Assembly (NCBI GenBank): GCA_030247855.1
Contig: JAPDRN010000209.1
Coordinates: forward strand, 1-37,446
Reading direction: 5' to 3'
DNA: 37,446 bases
From: Knufia peltigerae
Lineage: Eukaryota > Ascomycota > Eurotiomycetes > Chaetothyriales > Trichomeriaceae
Under the pieces are notes generated by a model. The model was not told the DNA's origin. It saw nothing but the letters and a program-made list of their open reading frames with translations, and ran no database searches. This document shows positions 28,828 to 37,446 of the stretch, in pieces. Position 1 is the first letter of the stretch. Every line of letters starts with the position of its first letter. A program made the position numbers and the translations under genes.

Positions 28828-30661
28828 ATGGATCCTGACAGTGAAGGCCACAAGGACGGAGGAGCATCGGCAAAAGGGTAAAAATGCTACTACATTGAAC
28901 GTTATAATTGTCTCTGACGTGGACAGAACTCAGTCGAGGACTTCTCCTAAACCAGCTCCGACCAGGTTCTATCTGCCTTTGAACATTGCTTTCTATCTAT
29001 GCTTCGCTTCTCATCTGCTGGCGGCCCTCTATGCACCCATTCAAGACTGCGATGAGACGTTCAATTATTGGGAGCCTCTACACTACCTGACTCATGGCTA
29101 CGGCCTCCAAACATGGGAGTACTCTCCGGAGTTCAGTATACGAAGCTGGGCGTATATTGTCATTCATGCTATCCCGGCGAAGATAGCAGGCTTCGTCGGA
29201 CGAGACAAGACTTTCGAGTTCTATGCTCTGCGGGTCGTACTAGCCTTTGTCTGTGCGGCGACTGAAGTCAGATTGTACTCAGCCATATCCCGCGTCCTCA
29301 ACCCGAGAATAGGGGTTATCTTCTTGATGATCGTCGCCTTCAGCCCAGGCTTCTTCTATGCCTCATCTGCATTCGTGCCTTCGAGCTTTGCTATGTACAC
29401 CTCTGCTCTTGGCCTCACCTCCTTCATGGACTGGCATGGTGGGCCAAGAACCGCATCTGGCATTATGTGGTTTGGCATTGGTGCCTTGCTAGGATGGCCT
29501 TTTGCGGGTGCCCTCATCATACCTTTTGTGATCGAGGAATGGGTGACCACTTTGGTCAGTCAAGCAGATGTCTTTGAAACATTCCGGCGATATCTTGATG
29601 GGATTGTTCGCTGTCTGATCGCCCTGGCTCTTCAAGTCGGCATTGATGCTTTCTTCTTCCACAGCCCTGTCATCGTGCCATGGCGTATTGTGGCGTACAA
29701 CGTCTTTGGCGGTAAAGACCGTGGGCCAGATATCTTTGGGACAGAACCTTGGGACTACTACTTTCGCAACCTTCTCCTTAACTTCAACTTGTGGTTTCTA
29801 CTTGCACTCGTCGCAGGACCTCTGCACTTGGTGCAATGTCTTATATTCAAGCAACAGATAACGAACCAACCACTCATTCGGACACTCACCTTTCTCTCAC
29901 CTTTTTATCTGTGGCTCAGCATCTTCACACTGCAGCCCCACAAAGAAGAGAGATTCATGTTCCCAGCATACCCCTTCCTTGCTCTAAACGCAGCTATAGC
30001 CTTTCATTCATTGTTGATATGGGTTGGATCGCCAAACTCAATCATCTTTGGGAGAATTCCAGCCAAAATCAAGCTTGCTGCGGTGCTGCCGTTCGTGTTC
30101 CTGGCCATCAATATCGGCCTTTTACGTATCATTGGAACTGTCACAGCATACCGTGCACCCCTCCAGGTATATGATCCTCTTCAACGATCCACTGTAACAC
30201 AAAACGGGAGCACAGTATGTTTCGGCAAGGAGTGGTACCGCCTCCCATCTTCACACTTTCTACCCGATCCTATCCACGCAAAATTCATCAAGAGTGAATT
30301 TGATGGACTTCTGCCTGGCGAGTATCACGAGGGCAAGGTTGGCTTTGGCCTATTCCCTGGAACCTGGCTGATGCCATCCGGCATGAACGATCGCAACGAA
30401 GAAGATATGGGCAAATATATCGATGTTCAACATTGTACCTACTTGGTCGACTCATACATGCCGGGGATGAAAGCGACGGAACATGAACCATTGTATGCTT
30501 TGGATGGGAATTGGGAGCGCGTCATATGTCTGCCGTTCCTAGATGCATCCCGCACTGGCTTAATAGCTCGAACAATCTGGCTACCCGATCTTCCGTTGAT
30601 TCCTGAAAGATATCGACGGCATTGGGGAGAACACTGTCTTCTTAGACGAAAAGACGCCTAA
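28828..30661 (+). CDS. ALG9: Alpha-1,2-mannosyltransferase ALG9 (GT22)
   Basis: This ER-membrane enzyme adds the seventh and ninth mannoses to dolichol-linked N-glycan precursor from dolichol-phosphate-mannose. The preferred model has two exons, 28828..28877 and 28927..30661, with a 49-nt intron (GTAAAA...GGACAG), giving 594 aa. Without splicing, an ATG at 28706 gives an in-frame 651-aa product with an unusual basic N-terminus; the spliced form starts MDPDSEGHKDGGASAKG and fits family size. The GT22 signature is clear: QDCDETFNYWEPLHYL, then GLQTWEYSPEFSIRSWAY, PSSFAMYTSALGLTSF, LLGWPFAGAL and PHKEERFMFPAYPFL, among about ten membrane helices. A lumenal C-terminal domain follows, ending in a charged tail (LLRRKDA). 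Its start faces the GEN1 gene across 248 bp. Confidence 0.9.
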
Positions 30662-31133
30662 ATCTGTGTAACAGAGAAGCAACAAAAGCGGGAATAGAAG
30701 TTGACCACGAACTGAGTCACCAAGGTTCTTACGTCGTCCTATTAGAAGGGCTTATCTATGGAAGAGCCCTGAATCGTCTCCCGTGTTCATCCTCGCGGTG
30801 ACTTTCCACCAGCATTTGCGGAGAAATCCCCACGCCATTCTCAATGGGGCAAATCTGTCCCAGCGACGCTTGACAACGATGATTGGACTATCTCGAACGA
30901 CGCTGTGCATCAGTGGTCGATGATAAGAGATGCAGGGCCCATTGCGATAACAGGATCCGAGCTGGAACGTCCAAGCCCAGCATGAACATTCCCTGTTGTT
31001 CGGTAAATTTGCGAGTTTGAATACAGACATCAAATCCTGGACAGTTCCATATAACCGGCACTATCCTCGCCGCTGTCCCTTCCAGAGTTCTTATTGAACA
31101 AGTCCATTCATTCAGACAGTCCTGTCCGCCATA
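30662..31133. other. Spacer between ALG9 and the DUF3445 gene
   Basis: A 472-bp tandem-orientation spacer. No gene, tRNA or repeat is recognised. It should hold the DUF3445 promoter. Confidence 0.5.
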
Positions 31134-32501
31134 ATGGACCCACGAACGCTCAAGCGGTCATTAGCAGACCTCGTCGCCCGGTCTCAACCATATATCCAAA
31201 AAGTTAACAGTCATGTCCAAGCATCACGACATCATTGCTCATCCTTCTCCAAATCCGCCCAGCATCAAGTCGAAAAGCTTCTCGAGGAATTTCGTGGAAA
31301 GGAAATCCTTCCTGCCGTCCTTCTACTTATTTTCCTCGTACTCGGCCTATCTTCGTACCTTCGTAGCCGACGCAAGCGCAATAACACACGTCCATCAACA
31401 CCTACCATCGAAAAAGCGTCCTCACCTTTCGCCAAACCCACCCGCAAGCCGGGAACATGGGAACCCTCCTCCTTCACCCGCCCAACTCCTCCCCCCTACC
31501 CAAACTGGTCCATAACAGAAACGAAGCCCCTACCCTATCGGCCATTCAGATACGGCCCCAAGTACTTTGTGACCATGGGGCTTCGCAACGTCAATTACGA
31601 CGATTGGATCGAGCTCGACAACCACTACCCGCGCTTCCACGACGACAAGGCACGGCGCATCATCGAACGCGGTCCCAAATGCTGCAGGACCTCTCCAGAA
31701 GCCCTCCCCGCGGCTCTCGAACTTCTCGACGAGCTGGCTTCGTACCTGCCCGCGCGCTACCCGACCCTGTATAAACGCACGGAGACGGGGATCTTGAACC
31801 TCTGGTCGAACGAACACATCGACACCACGTCCCGGCCGCTGCCAGAAGACCCGATGCAGTCCTGCGCCCGACTCACCCAGGACGACCTGGCCATCATGAT
31901 CGAGCGCCCCGACGGCCAATACTACCTCCTCGCCGGCGCCATCCTGCTCGCCGGGTTCTGGAGGCTCGAGGACAAGATAGGCATGCCCCTGTCCGAGATC
32001 CACACGTCGGGCGACGTGCCCCAGTTCCGCGAGAAGCTCGAAAAGGGCATGATGAACTTCTTCCGCCGGCTGAAGCCGGAGGAGCTCGTCGCGCGCAACA
32101 ACTACTTCCTCCAGGTCGACGACGAGCTCGCGTGGAGCCACTCGATCGGCTCCGAGGACAGCGACGGCATCAGCTGGAACACGGCCGAGAAGAACCGGGC
32201 CATCGAGCACCACTTCTTCCGGTCCGAGCGGCAGACGCTGCGCCGCCTGCCCAAGTCCGGCGGCGTCGTCTTCACCATCCGCACCTACTTCCACCCCGTC
32301 ACCGAGATCGCCGGCGAGGACTACGTGCCCGGCCGGCTCGCCAGCGCCGTCCGGAGCTGGGGCTCCGACGTGTCGCGGTACAAGGGCAAGGAAAAGTACG
32401 CCGACGTCCTGCTGGAGTACCTGGACGGGAAGCACAAGGAGCAACTCGACAGGGGGTTGAAGTTGGAGGAGGAAGACGACAAGAGAAGTTACCCTTGGTG
32501 A
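31134..32501 (+). CDS. Membrane-anchored DUF3445 (haem-dependent N-demethylase-like) protein
   Basis: This is a single-exon, 455-aa member of DUF3445. After a basic N-terminal tail there is one strong hydrophobic helix at about residues 60-80 (ILPAVLLLIFLVLGLSSYL), followed by Arg/Lys, so it is a likely single-pass membrane anchor. The domain covers residues 130-440: PYRPFRYGPKYFVTMGLRNV, then DDWIELDNHY, PTLYKRTETGILNLWSNEHI, ARLTQDDLAIMIE, FWRLEDKIGMPLSEIHTSG and ERQTLRRLPKSGGVVFTIRT. Some bacterial DUF3445 proteins are the haem-binding alpha subunit of an oxidative N-demethylase; fungal members are mostly annotated only as HRQ-family proteins. The substrate is unknown. The 3' two-thirds is much more GC-rich at third codon positions than the 5' third. 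It is convergent with EXO5. Confidence 0.82.
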   Translation: MDPRTLKRSLADLVARSQPYIQKVNSHVQASRHHCSSFSKSAQHQVEKLLEEFRGKEILPAVLLLIFLVLGLSSYLRSRRKRNNTRPSTPTIEKASSPFAKPTRKPGTWEPSSFTRPTPPPYPNWSITETKPLPYRPFRYGPKYFVTMGLRNVNYDDWIELDNHYPRFHDDKARRIIERGPKCCRTSPEALPAALELLDELASYLPARYPTLYKRTETGILNLWSNEHIDTTSRPLPEDPMQSCARLTQDDLAIMIERPDGQYYLLAGAILLAGFWRLEDKIGMPLSEIHTSGDVPQFREKLEKGMMNFFRRLKPEELVARNNYFLQVDDELAWSHSIGSEDSDGISWNTAEKNRAIEHHFFRSERQTLRRLPKSGGVVFTIRTYFHPVTEIAGEDYVPGRLASAVRSWGSDVSRYKGKEKYADVLLEYLDGKHKEQLDRGLKLEEEDDKRSYPW

Positions 32502-32839
32502 TCACATGTGCATGCAATGCTTCGCTTTGACTTGGATCACCATTGGTTAGGAGCTAGCTTTCCATAAGTGTCCCCCCACAAGATTGTATTTACCATTACC
32601 ATCAGCGTCGTTGATTTCATCAAGCGCACTTTACTCAACTACTACGAGTACGGCACAGCTTTATACATAGTATCTACACGTAGGATATGGACTTGCTCAA
32701 TACTTCGAAGCTTCTTGATACTAAACTTCACACTACAAATGAGATTATGCATGCCAAAATATGTGCTCATCAAGTCGTTATCTCTCTCTCTCTCTAATCT
32801 ATTTACTTCTGAATGGTTCTCTGTAGATGACGAGGGGTC
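32502..32839. other. Convergent spacer with TC microsatellite
   Basis: A 338-bp AT-richer region between the stops of the DUF3445 gene and EXO5. A TC dinucleotide run lies at 32781..32795. No gene is seen. Confidence 0.5.
32781..32795 (+). repeat. TC dinucleotide repeat
   Basis: Seven and a half TC units lie between two convergent gene ends. Confidence 0.85.
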
Positions 32840-34871
32840 TCACACCCTACTTCTCTTCGCCCCGGTATCCATTCCTTCCAGTCCGGCGACCTCCCTCATC
32901 TTGCGCCTCTCCTCGGCGTCCCTGACGGCAAGTTGATCGCGTTCGTGGATCCAGGCGCAATCGTCTCGAAATTCGCAGATGCGACACTTCCACGCGTCGC
33001 GAGGCTCCACGCCCTTCGGGGCACGTTCGCCTCGCCAGAAGGCCAGGGCGTCGTAGAGGTACGACCGCAAGAAATTCGGGTTGAAGATGATGGATCTGGT
33101 ACCGAGGAGCTCGGGGCCGCCGTCGTCGGTCTCTCGGGTCGCCGAGACGTATCTGGCCGTCAGGAGCGGCGAAAGTCGCGTCGGCAGAGATGGCGACGCC
33201 GCGGCGAGTTGTGAGATCGACTGTGGTGTCGAAGAAGGTACTTCCATTTCCTGAGTGTCTGCGCTGGCACCGAACGTGGCGGCGGCGGCATCGAAGTTTG
33301 ATCCTGGTACCACAAAAGTCTCTCGGAACTGCCACATCATGAAATTCCACAACCTTTCGAGGTTGTTGTGATGGATCAAAATCTCCACAGAGTCTTGAGT
33401 CGGCGGACCAATGTCTTCTTCATTCTCCAGTGCTCCTCGTTGTTGAGAACCGGGCAACTCATAAATGTCGTGGTTGAGGTTGCCAATCTGCGCAATGAAA
33501 TCGTCGGAAAAGGTCGCGTGGATGTCCAGTTCATATCGTGTTGCGACCTCGTCGAGTTTAAACACCCCTTTTGCCAGATTGTCGACCATGTGGTGGTACA
33601 TGTGCAGCTGGACAATGGTGGGCCGGATGCTTGAACCAGTGGGCAAACTCGACGTCCCTCTCGTCTTGACATCTGTAATGTATATTCGCTTTTGATCTTC
33701 TCGCGGTCGCTGTGACCTTTTGCTCTGCAAAGAAGACTGTGTATTGCCGCCGCCGCCACCACCGCCGTCATCATCACTCAGTGCCGATTCTATGGACCGG
33801 CCTTGCTCCCTGGTGGTCTTCTCGCTCGTAACGAGATAGTCCCTGATACTGGCCTGGTATTCGGGGGGGACCGGTCCAGACTCCTGATTCAGGGAAAATT
33901 TTAAGCTCTGCTCTTCGAGTTTCGGGTCCGGGCAATCGTAGCTCAATTCATCAATGACACCATTGACGAACTCGCCACCCACGGATCCCCAGACCTCCAT
34001 CTCCCTCGTCCGACCGGTTTCACGCAAGGTGCGCAACCCTTGTATGACATTCCACAGACGCAGGCCCCAGCTGTCTTCTTTCGTGACTACCCTGACGGGC
34101 ACGGTGACGTGGACTTCATCTTCGAGCGCCTGGTGGACCGCACTCCCTTGTTTCATGGCCGGGGTCCTCCTCTTGCGCCCATGCTTGCTCAGCACGTAAA
34201 AGTATTGTAGTTCACACCAAGCAGGAGATACCAGGTCGGTGACGGAGAGCGGCTTCTTCGGTGGCTTCCTGAACCGTTCGATGGGAGCCCTGGTGTCGGG
34301 GGCCTCGGGAGGCTCCGCGACAGCAGGTGTGACTTCTTCGCCTCTCCGGGCTTCGATCTCTTCTACATTATTCGCGGGTCTCTGTTCAGCTAGTCGCTAG
34401 TCAGCTTGTCAGTAAAAGAAGAGAAAAAGGCCGCCGGGTTGCCTTCTTTCGTTGTTGTTACTCACCACTCTCGTCGCGTACCTCCTGATCGAACTGGAAT
34501 TGGACTTGGGCAGAAGCTGTAGTCTGATCGTGCCATTGAAGAGTGGCTGCCTCGAGACCAAGGGCTTTGGGCAGATAGATACCAGGAGGTGCTTCATAGT
34601 CTTCGATGTCCGTCACGAGCAGCGGCGCGATCACATCTGTTGATCTCTGCTTCGCGTCAACTTCGAGGAGAAGCTGGTCGATTATCTCGAGTTCCTCTGG
34701 ATCTTCTGCAAAGTCGCTGTATTCGTCTGCATTCTGTTCCGAGTCGTCTGCATTTTCACGATGAACTGGATTTAATTGCATGTGTCCATGACCAATTTGC
34801 GTATTGTTGTTGGTATAGGGCATCATCGAGGAGACATCGAGGTTTGTTGTTGGTGGCGTTGCAAGCGTCAT
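32840..34871 (-). CDS. EXO5: Exonuclease V (EXO5/Dem1), iron-sulfur nuclease
   Basis: This is a bidirectional single-strand DNA exonuclease used in mitochondrial and nuclear genome maintenance, 651 aa. There are two exons, 34466..34871 and 32840..34389, with a 76-nt intron (GTGAGT...GACTAG). Four cysteines for a 4Fe-4S cluster are visible: Cys194 in SPAWCELQYFY, and Cys604, Cys607 and Cys613 in KCRICEFRDDCAW. The nuclease core shows GEFVNGVIDELSYD and the catalytic YITDVKTRGTSSLP (Asp and Lys of the PD-(D/E)XK type), followed by QLHMYHHMVDNLAKG. The N-terminal 170 residues are acidic and probably disordered. A Gly run sits before the nuclease motif (DDDGGGGGGGNTQ). No strong mitochondrial presequence is visible at the N-terminus (MTLATPPTTNLDVSSMMPY), so its location is unclear. 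Confidence 0.9.
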
Positions 34872-35432
34872 GATATCAACGCTCGACCACGAAAGCGCTC
34901 AACGCATAGATGGAGTCTGAGAGTATCGTTTCGCACATCCTCAGGGTGTGCAGCAAGATATATGCTGTCGTTCATGGCTTCTGTTTACATGGTGCCTTGA
35001 AGATGCCGTGATTTAGGCTTCTTCTGCCTAATCCTGGCAGTAATTCTAGACGTGTCGCGGGGCTCTAGTCACGCCTGGATGAAGTAATAGCGTGTCGCCT
35101 GACGGACGAACGAGGTCCAATACGTACAAACAAAATCCTTTCTGCCCTTCTCTATGACATGGTCTAATATCTACGTGTGTCTCTTTCTGCCTGGACAGTC
35201 TCGCCTCTATTCGTTGTAGACGCAACACAATTCCAGGGCTTTCCAGGTGTGGCCCGAACATCGATCCAATGGCCTGGACATGAGGATTCTCTATTCATCT
35301 AGTTCCCACAGATAACGTGCTCTTGGATTCCCCTTGTCGACGTATTCTCGACTGAAGATGCAAATACTCATGCAGTTGTGATTTGGTCCTGTAAATCCTC
35401 TTTTCACAGTCGATGTTGTTGGACCAAAGGCT
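34872..35432. other. Intergenic region with a small hairpin
   Basis: This 561-bp region is the upstream flank of EXO5 and the 3' flank of the Mpv17 gene. It contains a 6-bp inverted repeat, TTAGGC-TTCTTCT-GCCTAA, at 35013..35031. No gene is seen. Confidence 0.5.
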
Positions 35433-36350
35433 TCAGCTCGCTTCAAGACTCTCGGGCACCACAGGCCTGGCCAGCGTATCTGTCGCCAGCTCGATTTTTT
35501 CTTCCTTTCTGTTCAAAAAGCTGAGATATGTCTGCCACGCGATGGCAAATATTCCGCTGAACATGAATCTGTAATTCGGCGCAATGAAGTAGAAACTGAA
35601 TGCGGTGACCGCCGGCCAGAGCTTCAAGGAATTGACGATACTCGTCGGCACCGTTGCTTGCACTCTTGTGATGACGCCGTGTATGGTCTCACCTGTCAGG
35701 AAAGCCTGCATTCCGAAGAAGTAGGTGTTGAAGATAGGGGTGAAAACTGCCTGGTTCACAGCAACCTTGGTGGCAATAGATACGATCTTTGACTGAAAGT
35801 TGAAATTGCGCCCAAGGAACAGAAACCTGACGTCCAACATTAGCCATCATTGTTTCACCCTGTCCATCCAATCCGCTGCGTTTCTCGAAATGTTGTCAAG
35901 AGAGCAGACATACCATTTATATCCAGGGATACTGGCAATCGCTCCGATCGTAAGCATGCGCAGCGTCCTATTTCCATCGTATGCTTCACCCCCAATCTCT
36001 TGAGCTGCCATATCACCGCACAGGTATGTGATCAACGTAGTACAGACCTGCACCGTATACGGTCTTTTCATCTGGCTGCGGTGAAACCAATTGAAGAATG
36101 TCGACACTGGACCGAGTCGGTGGTACCATAATTGAATAGGGATGTCAACTGGGTCCGCCTTCGTGCTCTCGACGGTCACTTCATTTGGATTGTGTGGAGG
36201 CAGTTGGCCCTCGTTGAGAGGCTTCGACTGTTTGGACGTGGACGAGTTGGTAGACTTGCGATTATGGATATGCTGATACCGCGCTCGTGGAGGCCGCACC
36301 CATGATGTACTGGCACCAAACCTCGTTGATGCCCTGTGCAAGTTTATCAT
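35433..36350 (-). CDS. Mpv17/PMP22-family organelle membrane protein
   Basis: This is a 276-aa protein of the Mpv17/PMP22/Sym1 family, small four-helix membrane proteins of mitochondria or peroxisomes. There are two exons, 35914..36350 and 35433..35826, with an 87-nt intron (GTATGT...CGTCAG) splitting a Trp codon, giving GYKW-FLFLGRNFNFQSK. The first 60 residues are basic, Ser/Arg-rich and nearly free of acidic residues, like a mitochondrial presequence. LWYHRLGPVSTFFNWFHRSQ opens the domain, TTLITYLCGDMAAQEIGGEAYD is the usual second block, and LKLWPAVTAFSFYFIAPNYRFMF is the family signature (W-P-x(n)-F-Y-x-x-P-x-x-R). The function in fungi is linked to inner-membrane homeostasis and stress. 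Which subfamily (Mpv17, Sym1, PXMP2) it belongs to is not decided here. Confidence 0.87.
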
Positions 36351-36990
36351 CTTCGTAAGTCTGTCATTTTGGTCTTCTGCAACATCTTCTCAGAAATGTT
36401 AACTCATTTGTGTCCACGCGGCTGCCGATGATAGATAAGTCTGAGCCGAGAATCGGGGAATTGTGCGCATAGCCGAAGGAGAGATCCTCTCTCGGCTGTC
36501 GGGAGTTTTAGGCATCCCGACACCTAAGATTAGCACCTGGCAGGCCCCGAGGCTGCAGGTCCAGGCACCACTAAAATCAGGGACGCAGAATGACACCTAT
36601 TCCTAGGCGCTAGGTCATTGTTTACAAGCCTAAATTAGGCTATACACAGGCCAAAAACACACTTGAAAGTCGATGGAACAAGAAATCGAATCTGACGTTT
36701 GCGACGTGATTTATTCAGCGTCTATCTTGTGTTGCGCTTTCTGCTATCCTCATGTCATGTCTCAATGACTGGAGTGATGTATGATGTACAAGCAGAAAAA
36801 GCAAAACGCCCCATGTCACCATGATGTGTTCTTGTAAACACTACAACCCATAAAATATCATTCCGTTTCGCCGGTGCAACACTCATGAAAACCCCCCCAT
36901 AAGCACATTCATTTCAACCCAACTTCCCAAGGTGTAGAATAGTCATAGTGACTGCAGATTGCTGGTAAAGTCGAGCAGTCATGTCATCAT
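36351..36990. other. Spacer between Mpv17 and histone H3, with two inverted repeats
   Basis: This 640-bp spacer is the Mpv17 upstream region and the H3 3' flank. It contains a perfect 8-bp hairpin, TGTCGGGA / TCCCGACA (36497..36522, 10-nt loop), and a 7-bp palindrome AGCCTAA-A-TTAGGCT (36627..36641). The hairpin is about 470 bp from the H3 stop, so it is not a histone 3' stem-loop. No gene is seen. Confidence 0.5.
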
Positions 36991-37420
<430 letters not shown>

Positions 37421-37446
37421 CTAGGATGCGAGTCAGCAATGAGGCC

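Noticed and set aside
31530..32444. A 304-codon minus-strand frame opposite the DUF3445 gene
   Set aside because: It mirrors the high GC3 of the real gene; Val/Leu/Glu/Gly repeats without any domain.
36497..36522. Histone mRNA 3' stem-loop
   Set aside because: It lies about 470 bp beyond the H3 stop and lacks the metazoan consensus; fungal histone messages are polyadenylated.

Overview
The window is nuclear DNA of a filamentous ascomycete (Pezizomycotina). The evidence is short GT-AG introns (about 48-113 nt) with fungal branch points, a histone H3 with a fungal C-terminus and interrupted codons, single-copy fungal housekeeping genes (COG8, GNA1, ALG9, EXO5, ARP10, a GEN1/YEN1 resolvase) and several MFS transporters. 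A black-yeast-like (Chaetothyriales) or related host is possible, but the sequence alone does not prove it.

Layout. 1-4.4 kb, accessory: the 5' part of a cytochrome P450 (minus strand, running off the left edge), an MFS transporter and a phytanoyl-CoA dioxygenase-like enzyme. 5.0-9.4 kb, housekeeping: GNA1 and COG8 share a 270-bp promoter region, followed by a four-exon cytochrome b561-type membrane protein. 9.9-11.5 kb: a second MFS transporter. 11.5-13.0 kb: a relic zone with an inverted 153-bp copy of the P450 exon 1, joined to a decayed glyoxalase/VOC fragment. 13.0-18.8 kb: three minus-strand genes that look like one catabolic group, namely a DUF1989-polysaccharide deacetylase fusion, an amidohydrolase and a seven-exon MFS transporter. 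18.8-20.1 kb: no convincing gene. 20.1-37.4 kb, mostly housekeeping: trimethyllysine dioxygenase, an orphan coiled-coil protein, ARP10, a free-standing tandem dihydroneopterin aldolase, a GEN1-like nuclease, ALG9, a DUF3445 protein, EXO5, an Mpv17/PMP22 protein and histone H3 (first exon outside the window).

How the genes may work together. Most of the right half is unrelated housekeeping: carnitine synthesis, dynactin, folate, DNA repair, N-glycosylation. The best candidate for a functional group is 13.0-18.8 kb, where a predicted deiminase-like/deacetylase fusion, a metal-dependent amidohydrolase and a transporter could import and break down a nitrogen-containing small molecule. That is inference from family membership and adjacency. 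No clearly novel defence, mobile or RNA system was seen. The most unusual points are the deacetylase fusion, the inverted P450 fragment beside a VOC relic, a probable GC-AG intron in the resolvase, and two possible N-termini for ALG9.
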